A DNA stretch of 64,000 bases, from positions 434,001 through 498,000 of the forward strand of contig NZ_CP050855.1 in assembly GCF_000821185.2 (NCBI RefSeq), read 5' to 3'. The notes under the pieces were generated by a model. The model saw nothing but the letters and a program-made list of their open reading frames with translations, was not told where the DNA came from and made no database searches. The position numbers were made by a program, and so were the translations under genes. Origin of the DNA: Serratia symbiotica (lineage in GTDB: Bacteria > Pseudomonadota > Gammaproteobacteria > Enterobacterales > Enterobacteriaceae). Shown here one piece after another: positions 36,668-43,743 of the stretch; position 1 is the first letter of the stretch, and each line of letters opens with the position of its first letter.

Positions 36668-37018
36668 ATGGACGCACTCATTGACAGCCAGACCGGCGAC
36701 TACACCGGCACACGCACCTATGACCTTCACACTGCGGTTTATCTGCGGTTGAAAACCCCGCTGGCCAGCTACTGGGCCAACCCGTTGTTAGGCTCCCGGT
36801 TGCATGAGCTGGAACGCGCCAAGGACTCCGCCACAACCCGCCGCCTGGCGCAGCAGTATGCCGAACAGGCACTGCAACCGTTGCTTGATGACAAGCGTGC
36901 CACCGCGTTGGCCGTTGGCGTGAGTCGCCAGCAGGATGGCTGGCTGTTGCTGACGATTGTCGTCACGCAGGCCAATAGCGCCGTCCAGACCTTCACCCAT
37001 TCGGTAAAAGTGATTTAA
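36668..37018 (+). CDS. Baseplate wedge protein (Mu gp46-like)
   Basis: 116 residues from ATG 36668. TAVYLRLKTPLASYWANPLLGSRL-like sequence (given in part) and WLLLTIVVTQAN match the gp46/GPW-related family. Weak ribosome binding site next to the promoter. Confidence 0.85.
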   Translation: MDALIDSQTGDYTGTRTYDLHTAVYLRLKTPLASYWANPLLGSRLHELERAKDSATTRRLAQQYAEQALQPLLDDKRATALAVGVSRQQDGWLLLTIVVTQANSAVQTFTHSVKVI

Positions 37019-37029
37019 ACGGGGTTTAC

Positions 37030-38100
37030 ATGGCGTACACACTACCGCTACTGGATGATACCGCCGCCACGCTGCTGCGGGATATCAGCAACCAGTTGCC
37101 GGATGCCGACGTCGGCAAAGACAGCGATTTTGCCATCCGCGCCAATTCCATTGCCAGCGCGGTGCAGGGACTCTACCAGCACCAGGTGTGGATTGTCCGC
37201 CAGATGTTCCCCGACACCGCCGACCATGATTACCTGGTGATGCATGCCCGGACACGTAACCTGCACCCCAAACCCGCCACCTATGCCGGTGGCAAGGTGC
37301 AGCTCACAGGCAACACCGGTGTTGCGGTAAAGGCCGGTCTGCAGTTTCGCCCCAAAGGCAGCAGCCTGCTGTGTCAGACCACCGAAGATGCAATCATCAG
37401 CAGCGATGGCAAGGTGGCGGTAGCGGCCAGGCCGCTGGAGACCGGCACCGTGGGCAATCTGGCCGACAATACGCCGGGGACGTTGCTTATCGCACCGGAG
37501 GGCATCGACAGCGACGTCACCATCCTGCACATGACCGGCGGCACTGACGACGAGAAAGATGCCTCGTTGCTGACCCGATTGCTCGAAGTGATCCGCCGCC
37601 CTGCAGCCGGAGGCAACAAGTACGACTATCACCGCTGGGCGGTTGAGGTGCCGGGTGTCACAGAAGCCTACGTGTACCCTCTGCGCCGGGGCTATGGCAC
37701 CGTGGACGTGGTGATTGTGGCCAACAACAGTATGCCGTCCGAGGAGACCATCAAGTCCACCCAGGCGCATATCGATGACGTGCGCCCGGTTACGGCAAAA
37801 AATACCCTGGTGCTGGCCCCGGAAGAGGTGATTACGGATGTGTCCGTCACGGTCAAATTATCGGAACTTTCGCTGGATGAAGCGAGAAAGCAAATTACCG
37901 CCGCCATCACCGATTATTTCAATCGCCTGGCACCGGGGGAAATTGCCGTTTTAAAACAAATCGGCGGCAGTATCACCAATATTGTCGGTGTTATCGATTA
38001 CGACTTTATTAAGCCCACGGGGAATATTGTGCCCGTGGTGGATAAAACCAAAGTGCAATGGATACGCCTGGGCACCGTGACCGTGGATAACATGCCATGA
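37030..38100 (+). CDS. Baseplate J protein (Mu gp47-like)
   Basis: 356 residues. LPLLDDTAATLLRDIS, GTVGNLADNTPGTLL and RWAVEVPGVTEAYVYPLRRG are typical of baseplate J-family wedges. Starts after the repeat gatttaaacggggttta, which provides the ribosome binding site. Confidence 0.92.
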   Translation: MAYTLPLLDDTAATLLRDISNQLPDADVGKDSDFAIRANSIASAVQGLYQHQVWIVRQMFPDTADHDYLVMHARTRNLHPKPATYAGGKVQLTGNTGVAVKAGLQFRPKGSSLLCQTTEDAIISSDGKVAVAARPLETGTVGNLADNTPGTLLIAPEGIDSDVTILHMTGGTDDEKDASLLTRLLEVIRRPAAGGNKYDYHRWAVEVPGVTEAYVYPLRRGYGTVDVVIVANNSMPSEETIKSTQAHIDDVRPVTAKNTLVLAPEEVITDVSVTVKLSELSLDEARKQITAAITDYFNRLAPGEIAVLKQIGGSITNIVGVIDYDFIKPTGNIVPVVDKTKVQWIRLGTVTVDNMP

Positions 38101-38684
38101 ACGGCCAGGATTACGCCGAGCTACTGGGGCTGTTGTTGCCGCCTAAAAGCTATTCCCTGGACGGCAAGCAATTAAGCGCGGAGCTGCTGGCGGAAGGCAA
38201 TTGCCTGGCGCGCACGGAAATCAAGTCGGACGAGGTATTGAATGGGATTACGCCGTTCTTTGCCGTCAGCCTGCTGTCGGACTGGGAACGGGTGCTGGCT
38301 ATCAGCGTTGACAGTAGCATGACAATACAGCAGCGCCGCCAGCAGGTGCTGGCCAAGATTAACGCCACCGGCGGCCTGAGCCGGAAATATTTTATCAACC
38401 TGGCCAAATCGCTGGGCTACAACATCACTATTGACGAACCGGAACCCTTTAGAGCGGGCATTAACCGCGCAGGTGATCGTCTTTGGGTGCCGGAAATTAT
38501 CTGGGTCTGGATAGTGAATATCGACGATGCCCAGGTGCCGGTGTATCGCTTCCGGGCAGGCAGTTCGGTCGCAGGTGAAAGGCTTATGACATTCGGCCAA
38601 AACTTGATTGAAAACATATTCCAGGATTTAAAACCTGCACATACGCAAGTGGTCTTTAATTACAAGGAGAAACCCACGCCATGA
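38097..38684 (+). CDS. DUF2313 baseplate protein (Mu gp48 / YmfQ-like)
   Basis: 195 residues; YAELLGLLLPPKSY, RQQVLAKINATGGLS and YNITIDEPEPFRAG define the family, which links the wedge to the tail fibre. Overlaps both neighbours. Confidence 0.9.
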   Translation: MNGQDYAELLGLLLPPKSYSLDGKQLSAELLAEGNCLARTEIKSDEVLNGITPFFAVSLLSDWERVLAISVDSSMTIQQRRQQVLAKINATGGLSRKYFINLAKSLGYNITIDEPEPFRAGINRAGDRLWVPEIIWVWIVNIDDAQVPVYRFRAGSSVAGERLMTFGQNLIENIFQDLKPAHTQVVFNYKEKPTP

Positions 38685-39526
38685 AAGACATTATTTCTCC
38701 GGTCAATACTGAGGACGGCCTGTTTCATGATGGTGATCCGTCAACAGGTATAGAAGGCACTGCGGTGTCTGCCAAATGGCTGAACCCAGTACAGGGTGCC
38801 ATTATCGGCAACCAGCAAGAATTAGCCTCCGTACTTAAAGAAGCGGGAATTAAAATCGACCCGTCCAAGCAAGACCAATTACTGGCGGCAATCAAGAAAA
38901 TCACAGGCACGGCAACGGAAGGGTATGTCAAACGCAGTGAGTTTGGTATTGGCGGTAACACCCCAATTATCTCCTCATCGGGTACGCTTGACATAATGAA
39001 ATCATCCCAAACAGGTAAGTATGCGGTAAGCCAAGGTTCTACTGATATGCCATCTACCACCGTTTCCTATGAACTAGATTGGTCATCTATCAATTTTGGT
39101 AGGGATGGTGTTCTGATTGCTAGGGCGCTGATTGAAAAAGGTAGCGTATATAACAAAACCTATCGTAACTCTTTGCGAAATGGAATCTGGCAAGGCTGGA
39201 TAATGCTCTATGATGAAGCGAACAAACCACTGGCTTCAGATTTGGATGTGTATACAAAATCTGAAGCCAACAATGATGCTCAGAGCAGGGCAAATAATGC
39301 ACAAAAAAATGCGATTGACTGGGCAAATTCTAACTGTGTAAGAGGGGTAAGATTTGGTGCACTTGAAACAACTGTAATACAAACTAACCCTGGCGGATAT
39401 AGAGACCAGGTCGGTTATGTAATAACACAGGTATCAAATGAAGATAATGATCCCATTCCAGATGTTGCCGGGCGTCGGACATTGCAAATACTCATCGGTA
39501 GTTCATGGAGGGTAATTGGATCATGA
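38681..39526 (+). CDS. Tail fibre protein
   Basis: 281 residues, shorter than Mu S (504). The conserved N-terminal attachment part is FHDGDPSTGIEGTAVSAKWL; the C-terminal part (after about residue 100) is A/T-rich in codon use and unlike the upstream baseplate genes, as expected for exchanged receptor-binding tips. No invertase gene or inverted alternative fibre is seen. Confidence 0.85.
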   Translation: MKDIISPVNTEDGLFHDGDPSTGIEGTAVSAKWLNPVQGAIIGNQQELASVLKEAGIKIDPSKQDQLLAAIKKITGTATEGYVKRSEFGIGGNTPIISSSGTLDIMKSSQTGKYAVSQGSTDMPSTTVSYELDWSSINFGRDGVLIARALIEKGSVYNKTYRNSLRNGIWQGWIMLYDEANKPLASDLDVYTKSEANNDAQSRANNAQKNAIDWANSNCVRGVRFGALETTVIQTNPGGYRDQVGYVITQVSNEDNDPIPDVAGRRTLQILIGSSWRVIGS

Positions 39527-40080
39527 AAAAGAAGACTTACAAAAATTTCACTATCAATATCAATTTAACAGATACTCAGAAAGAAGAAGCTGAACAGTTT
39601 AATGTTCAATTCCTTATATCTGACAATGGAGAAGACTGGTATGAAACAGCAAAAACTTTCGAAGAGAACACAGTTAAGATATCTTATGACTCCAACGGCG
39701 TTATCAGAAGCATATCAGAAGATGCCAGCATGTTATTCCCTTTGAACTGCTCCGTGTCAGAGTTTTCGCCATCAGATATCCCTGAGGGAATTAACATCAC
39801 AGGAGGGTGGCTGATAAAAAATGGAATAATCAGTGAAATCCTACAGAATTCTATGTCTATCGCAAAAACCCAACGAAACAGCTTGCGCGCCAAGGCAGAA
39901 GCCGAAATAGCATGGAGACAGGATGCTGTTAATCGTAAGAAAGCAACTTCAGAAGAAGCAGGTGAACTTGTGGAATGGTTGGATTACAGACTGGCATTGA
40001 TGAGACTTGACTTAAGCCGTTTTCCTGAGTTGAGCTGGCCAGCGGAACCTGCTTTAAAAGGTGATGATAAAACAAAGTGA
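39523..40080 (+). CDS. Tail fibre assembly protein
   Basis: 185 residues from ATG 39523 (overlapping the fibre stop). The C-terminal pattern AEAEIAWRQDAVNRKKATSE and WLDYRLALMRLDLSRFPEL is the signature of the Tfa family, chaperones of fibre folding. Confidence 0.88.
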   Translation: MKKKTYKNFTININLTDTQKEEAEQFNVQFLISDNGEDWYETAKTFEENTVKISYDSNGVIRSISEDASMLFPLNCSVSEFSPSDIPEGINITGGWLIKNGIISEILQNSMSIAKTQRNSLRAKAEAEIAWRQDAVNRKKATSEEAGELVEWLDYRLALMRLDLSRFPELSWPAEPALKGDDKTK

Positions 40081-40132
40081 GATTGCTCACATCCTTCCTA
40101 CACATGTACCATATGCCTTTGACGACACCAGT

Positions 40133-41185
40133 ATGGATTTTATACTTATGCAACAAAGGCTAAGATACTTAGATGCTATACGTGGGATAGCCGCGCTAAC
40201 TGTTGTTTTATCTCACTTTATTGAAAGAACGCCACTACACCAAACATGGTTTTTCTCGAACTTCAACCTCGGACAGTTCGGGGTTGTACTTTTCTTTATT
40301 CTGAGTGGGATGGTAATACCTTATAGCCTGAAATCTGAATATGGTGGTGTCAGATTTTTTATCGTTTCAAGGTTTTTCAGACTTTATCCAGCCTATTGGT
40401 TTTCAGTCTTTATAGCTGTAATCACATCCATGCTTTTTTTTCAGATTCAGCCAGAGATAAAGGTAGTACTTCTTAATACGACAATGCTTCAATCGGTATT
40501 TGGTATTCCAGATTTATTCGGTGTTTATTGGACGCTCATTATTGAGTTGCTTTTTTATGGGCTGTGTGTGTTTATTTTTATTTTCGGCCTCCTAAAGAAC
40601 AAAACATCAAATTTCATAATCGCAGTTTCCTTTTTGATTTTAGCTGTCGCCATGTCATGGCTTCGATGGTATTTAGATAGAAAAATACCAGTGGCTGTTC
40701 CTCTGGCTCTGTCATTAATGTTTTTTGGTTCATTGTGGCGGGAGGCAACTGTTAAAAAGGATATATACTCACGAAATCTTTGCATCTGGTGGACGATATG
40801 TTTCGCACTATCGTTACCAGCCATCTGCTTTTTAGCATACTCAAAGAGCTACGGATTTGGTGAAAATCCTATAGCCTATCTAATGACGTACGCCTGCTCA
40901 GTTGCTTTCTTCATTGTCATGACATCAAAATGGAAGCTAACCTTCCGACCCTTTATTTTTCTTGGTACTATTAGTTACTCAATGTACTTGCTTCACCAGT
41001 TTGCACTTGAACTCTTCTCCAGCGAATTCAATATTTCTGGCGATTTTAGCTTCCTGAAACTCTCTCTCTATCTTCTGGTAGTCCTGCCTCTATCTTACTT
41101 GTCATATCGTTTCATTGAAAAACCAAGCTTGATATTTTCCATTAAAATCAAGGACAAACTGCATTTCGCCCAGAAAACACTTTGA
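40133..41185 (+). CDS. Acyltransferase-3 family membrane protein (phage cargo)
   Basis: About 350 residues with ten hydrophobic segments. LRYLDAIRGIAALTVVLSHF carries the family's R/H motif, followed by FFILSGMVIPY, RLYPAYWFSV and FLGTISYSMYLLHQF. Such integral membrane enzymes acetylate O-antigen or other sugars. A/T-rich, located between the fibre genes and the methylase, so probably a lysogenic-conversion gene that alters the surface receptor. The start is uncertain (40061, 40133 or 40148). Confidence 0.85.
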   Translation: MDFILMQQRLRYLDAIRGIAALTVVLSHFIERTPLHQTWFFSNFNLGQFGVVLFFILSGMVIPYSLKSEYGGVRFFIVSRFFRLYPAYWFSVFIAVITSMLFFQIQPEIKVVLLNTTMLQSVFGIPDLFGVYWTLIIELLFYGLCVFIFIFGLLKNKTSNFIIAVSFLILAVAMSWLRWYLDRKIPVAVPLALSLMFFGSLWREATVKKDIYSRNLCIWWTICFALSLPAICFLAYSKSYGFGENPIAYLMTYACSVAFFIVMTSKWKLTFRPFIFLGTISYSMYLLHQFALELFSSEFNISGDFSFLKLSLYLLVVLPLSYLSYRFIEKPSLIFSIKIKDKLHFAQKTL

Positions 41186-41302
41186 ATACCTGAGCGACAA
41201 AATGGGGGCTTATAATTACTTTATGAAAGCCCTCAAATTGATATTGCCCCTACGGCTTCGGATATGCCAGTTTCGAAGTGACTATGCGATATTAGTTTAG
41301 CC

Positions 41303-41337
41303 GATCAATTGTAGGCGATTGATCGTTTAAATAGATC
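41303..41337 (+). promoter_or_regulatory. GATC triple, copy A
   Basis: GATC at 41303, 41321 and 41334 (spacing 18 and 13). The first two form the dyad CGATCAAT...ATTGATCG. Followed by aggagataaa and a short open frame. Same geometry as copy B. Confidence 0.6.
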
Positions 41338-41350
41338 ATGAGGAGATAAA

Positions 41351-41431
41351 ATGGCAGCTCGGATTTTAGGTGAAATTGCTCTGGTTGAAACATTTTTACA
41401 ACTGCTCATGCAGCTTTTTTTAGTCTATTGA
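41351..41431 (+). CDS. 26-residue hydrophobic micro-ORF before the methylase
   Basis: Starts at an ATG eight bases after aggag and reads MAARILGEIALVETFLQLLM plus QLFLVY. Its leader repeats the GATC pattern found before the methylase. In Mu the mom gene is preceded by com, a small translational activator; this ORF lacks Com's cysteines and may instead be a truncated copy or a leader peptide. Confidence 0.4.
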   Translation: MAARILGEIALVETFLQLLMQLFLVY

Positions 41432-41451
41432 CAAATTTAAGCAATTTAAGC

Positions 41452-41486
41452 GATCAAATTATAGAAATTGATCTGTTTTGTCGATC
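41452..41486 (+). promoter_or_regulatory. GATC triple, copy B, upstream of the methylase
   Basis: GATC at 41452, 41470 and 41483 (spacing 18 and 13), identical in layout to copy A, with GATCAA/TTGATC as dyad. It lies between 57 and 26 bases before the methylase start. Dam methylation of such sites could control expression. Confidence 0.6.
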
Positions 41487-41511
41487 ATATTAATAATTAA
41501 GGAGATTTATA

Positions 41512-42270
41512 TTGAGTAATCCAATCGTCCCTTGGGTGGGAGGAAAACGCCGTTTGGCTAAGCATCTGTTACCCCTGTTTCCTGAGCATAAGTGCTACGT
41601 TGAGCCATTTTGCGGCGGTGCAGCACTTTTTTTCAAAAAGAATGCATCTAAGGTTGAAGTCATTAATGACGTAAACGGTGAACTAATTAATCTGTATCGC
41701 GTGGTCAAAAATCACCTGGAGGAGTTTATTCGCCAGTTTAAGTGGGCGCTTAGCAGTCGGCAGATATTTGAGTGGGAAAAAGCAACTCCAGTTGAAATAT
41801 TGACCGATATACAACGGGCGGCTCGGTTTTATTACCTCCAGAATATGGCCTTTGGGGCAAGGGTCGAGGGACAAACTTTTGGAACCGCAACGACTGCTCC
41901 AGTAGGTATTAATCTGTTAAGGCTGGAGGAAAACCTCTCAGCAGCTCATCTGCGGCTTGCTCGTACAACGATAGAACATCTGAGCTGGCTTGAATGCATA
42001 GAGAAATATGATCGTCCTCATACCTTGTTTTATCTTGATCCCCCCTATTGGGGCACGCAGGGTTATGGTGTTGAGTTTGGGCTGGAACAACACGATGCCA
42101 TAGCCAAAATGGCTCGCAAAATCAAAGGTAGCATGATCATATCGGTAAATGACATCCCAGAGATGCGACAAACGTTCTCTGGCTTGAACATTGAAGCAGT
42201 CGAACTTAAATATTCAATAGGCAGCAACCGTCATCAGGGAAAAGAGTTAATCATCAGTAACTTTACCTGA
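41512..42270 (+). CDS. DNA adenine methylase (Dam/D12 class), phage-encoded
   Basis: N6-adenine methyltransferase expected to act on GATC. 252 residues from a TTG with aaggag seven bases upstream. N-terminal SAM motif PWVGGKRRLAKHLLPLFPEH, target-recognition middle part, catalytic DPPY at 176-179 (YLDPPYWG). It holds the right-end position where Mu carries mom, another DNA-modification gene. The GATC specificity is inferred from the family. Confidence 0.88.
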   Translation: MSNPIVPWVGGKRRLAKHLLPLFPEHKCYVEPFCGGAALFFKKNASKVEVINDVNGELINLYRVVKNHLEEFIRQFKWALSSRQIFEWEKATPVEILTDIQRAARFYYLQNMAFGARVEGQTFGTATTAPVGINLLRLEENLSAAHLRLARTTIEHLSWLECIEKYDRPHTLFYLDPPYWGTQGYGVEFGLEQHDAIAKMARKIKGSMIISVNDIPEMRQTFSGLNIEAVELKYSIGSNRHQGKELIISNFT

Positions 42271-42283
42271 CGGCTATTTGCAA

Positions 42284-42376
42284 ACAATTCCGGACTGTCC
42301 AAATCACACGTTTTTTATGGGGTTCAGCAGTTCAGAATTACCTGCAAAACAGTCCGGAATTTTTCGCCGCGCTACA
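42284..42376 (-). promoter_or_regulatory. Right-end transposase-binding sites (attR, R1-R3 candidates)
   Basis: On the minus strand, R1 is aattccggactgt (42349-42362), R2 aattctgaactgctg (42325-42340) and R3 gatttggacagt (42294-42306); a plus-strand copy aattccggactgt overlaps R3 (42286-42298). They match the left-end sites. R1 lies about 14 bases from the end, like L1. Confidence 0.7.
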
Positions 42377-42731
42377 TTCTTAATCAACTGCGGTTCGAAG
42401 GTATTTTCACGGTCACGCGGCGTGTTCAGTTCGATTTCGCCATCGTCGCAGAGCAGCGTTTTTGACGAGTAGCCATTGCGGGTGTTGGTGCCGGTTTTAG
42501 GTGCATTTTTCTCATGCCCGAGATGGTCAGTCAGTTCCGCATTGAGCGCTGTTTCGACGGTTAATTTCGTCAGCATCCGGGAAAACTGATTGAGGTCGGC
42601 TTCGGTTTTAAGGCTTTTAGCCAGTTCCGCCGCAAGGGCTCTGAGTTTCTTGTCGTCCATAATTTGCCTGTCTCCGTTGTTGGAGTGAACATATCAAAAA
42701 CAGGCAATTACACAATTTAAATTACAGGTTC
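42377..42731 (-). mobile_element. IS256-family element, right (transposase 5') part
   Basis: Begins with the second ttctt copy and ends in the terminal inverted repeat GAACCTGTAATTTAAATTG (complement of the strand ending at 42731), similar to the left end at 7922. Completes the element split by the prophage. Confidence 0.85.
42382..42660 (-). pseudogene. IS256-family transposase, N-terminal part
   Basis: About 93 residues of the transposase N-terminus: MDDKKLRALAAELAKSLKTE, TALNAELTDHLGHEKNAPKT, then NTPRDRENTFEPQLIK, where it is cut by the prophage. The next expected residues (NQTRITQMDSQ) lie at 8835-8877. The open frame that runs on into the prophage is artificial. Confidence 0.88.
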
Positions 42732-42764
42732 CCTCGTCATGAACTTTGCAACAGTGCCCCAAAA

Positions 42765-43271
42765 TCACTCATTATAAACATACGCTTCCGACTGAATGGT
42801 GTAAACATCAGCATTAACGTATTGCCCTTCGTATGTATTTATCCTGTAATTAGTTGATTTAATCGCGTTTCGTGTTTTTGTGAACCCATTGCCATTTATA
42901 CGTTCCCAATCGGATCCTACATCTAAATTCAACGCAACTTTTAACTTATTAGAAGTATTATTATTGCCAGTAAGCTCATACAAACTCTCCGCCCCTTGAG
43001 GAACACCGTTTGCAAGTCTTATGACATAACGATGAGCATTGCCATCCACACTTCCGATTGAACCTGTAGCAATAATAGTGTTATGTGCTACGTTACCGGC
43101 AACCAGGTTGCTCACCGCACTCAATTTATTGGTCACCTGAGTTGAACCATTGAAAACAGCATCATCGGATGCTGTGGATGCATCGCCACCCAAGGATCCA
43201 GCATGCGCTATACCTGCAAACCCTGCGCCAATAAAAATAGTAGTTAAAGCTAATTTACGTAAAATCATCAT
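42765..43271 (-). CDS. Fimbrial/polyadhesin major subunit
   Basis: 168 residues. A clear signal peptide ending at AHA-GSLGG, a beta-rich mature part, and the C-terminal strand VYTIQSEAYVYNE, suited to donor-strand exchange. It is the last gene of a minus-strand chaperone-usher operon, the usual place of the subunit. Two near-identical aaaagataacaaaa repeats lie in its leader. Confidence 0.72.
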   Translation of the reverse strand: MMILRKLALTTIFIGAGFAGIAHAGSLGGDASTASDDAVFNGSTQVTNKLSAVSNLVAGNVAHNTIIATGSIGSVDGNAHRYVIRLANGVPQGAESLYELTGNNNTSNKLKVALNLDVGSDWERINGNGFTKTRNAIKSTNYRINTYEGQYVNADVYTIQSEAYVYNE

Positions 43272-43610
43272 GATAACCCCCCTCTTTATTTAAAAGATAA
43301 CAAAATTTAAAAGATAACAAAAAATCCCAATGCCAAAGAAATGCGTTTATTTAATCACAAAAGAAATTGTGTCAACTTGCCATTATACTATCCACCTTTA
43401 AGGGTAATCCATTAATTTAATATTAGCCAGATATTTAATTTGCGGATATTCTCCCATGAATAAAATTATGCATTAATTTCAATCGTATAACTGTCGGGTT
43501 TTTTCGCTGATCACCATTTGCTAACTCATCAAATCTCAGCTGATTATCACTTTCCCCTGATTCACACTATACCTGCAACCCGTTATGGCTATCATGACTG
43601 ACGATGGTAC

Positions 43611-43691
43611 CTATGTGGCCCAAGCAGGTTGTATCAACAGCCCACCAGGCAGGAGTGGGGCTGACTTCATTCCAGTAATACACCGATTCAT
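43611..43691 (-). pseudogene. Possible truncated pilin/adhesin start
   Basis: The 472-base gap between usher and pilin holds, on the minus strand, a good ribosome binding site (ttggaga) and a 26-codon frame whose product resembles a signal peptide (APLLPGGLLIQPAWA), then a stop. Scattered open stretches follow (SGESDNQLRFDELANGDQ). It may be an eroded subunit gene; nothing else in the gap was recognised. Confidence 0.3.
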
Positions 43692-43743
43692 TAATAATTC
43701 TCCAAGTTGCTTACCTTTTTATATTCAGGTGGTATGACCGAGT

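Larger units (their letters stand above)
8886..42376 (+). mobile_element. Mu-like transposable prophage (about 33.5 kb)
   Basis: Contains, in Mu order, repressor, ner, DDE transposase A, AAA ATPase B, GemA, Mor, lysis genes, terminase, portal (DUF935), head morphogenesis, protease/scaffold, gpT capsid, gp36-38, sheath, tube, tape measure, gp43-48 baseplate, tail fibre and assembly protein, and a DNA-modification gene at the right end. Flanked by the 5-bp repeat ttctt, the duplication length Mu makes. If the left end is taken as TG (8885), the duplication is four bases, so the exact base is uncertain by one. Transposase-type repeats lie near both ends. Confidence 0.93.

Noticed and set aside
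42304-42376. C-terminal residues of the short IS256 transposase frame
   Set aside because: They come from reading into the prophage end and are not transposase sequence.
38681-42376. Invertible tail-fibre (G) segment with Gin recombinase, as in Mu
   Set aside because: No serine recombinase gene and no inverted alternative fibre genes are present.
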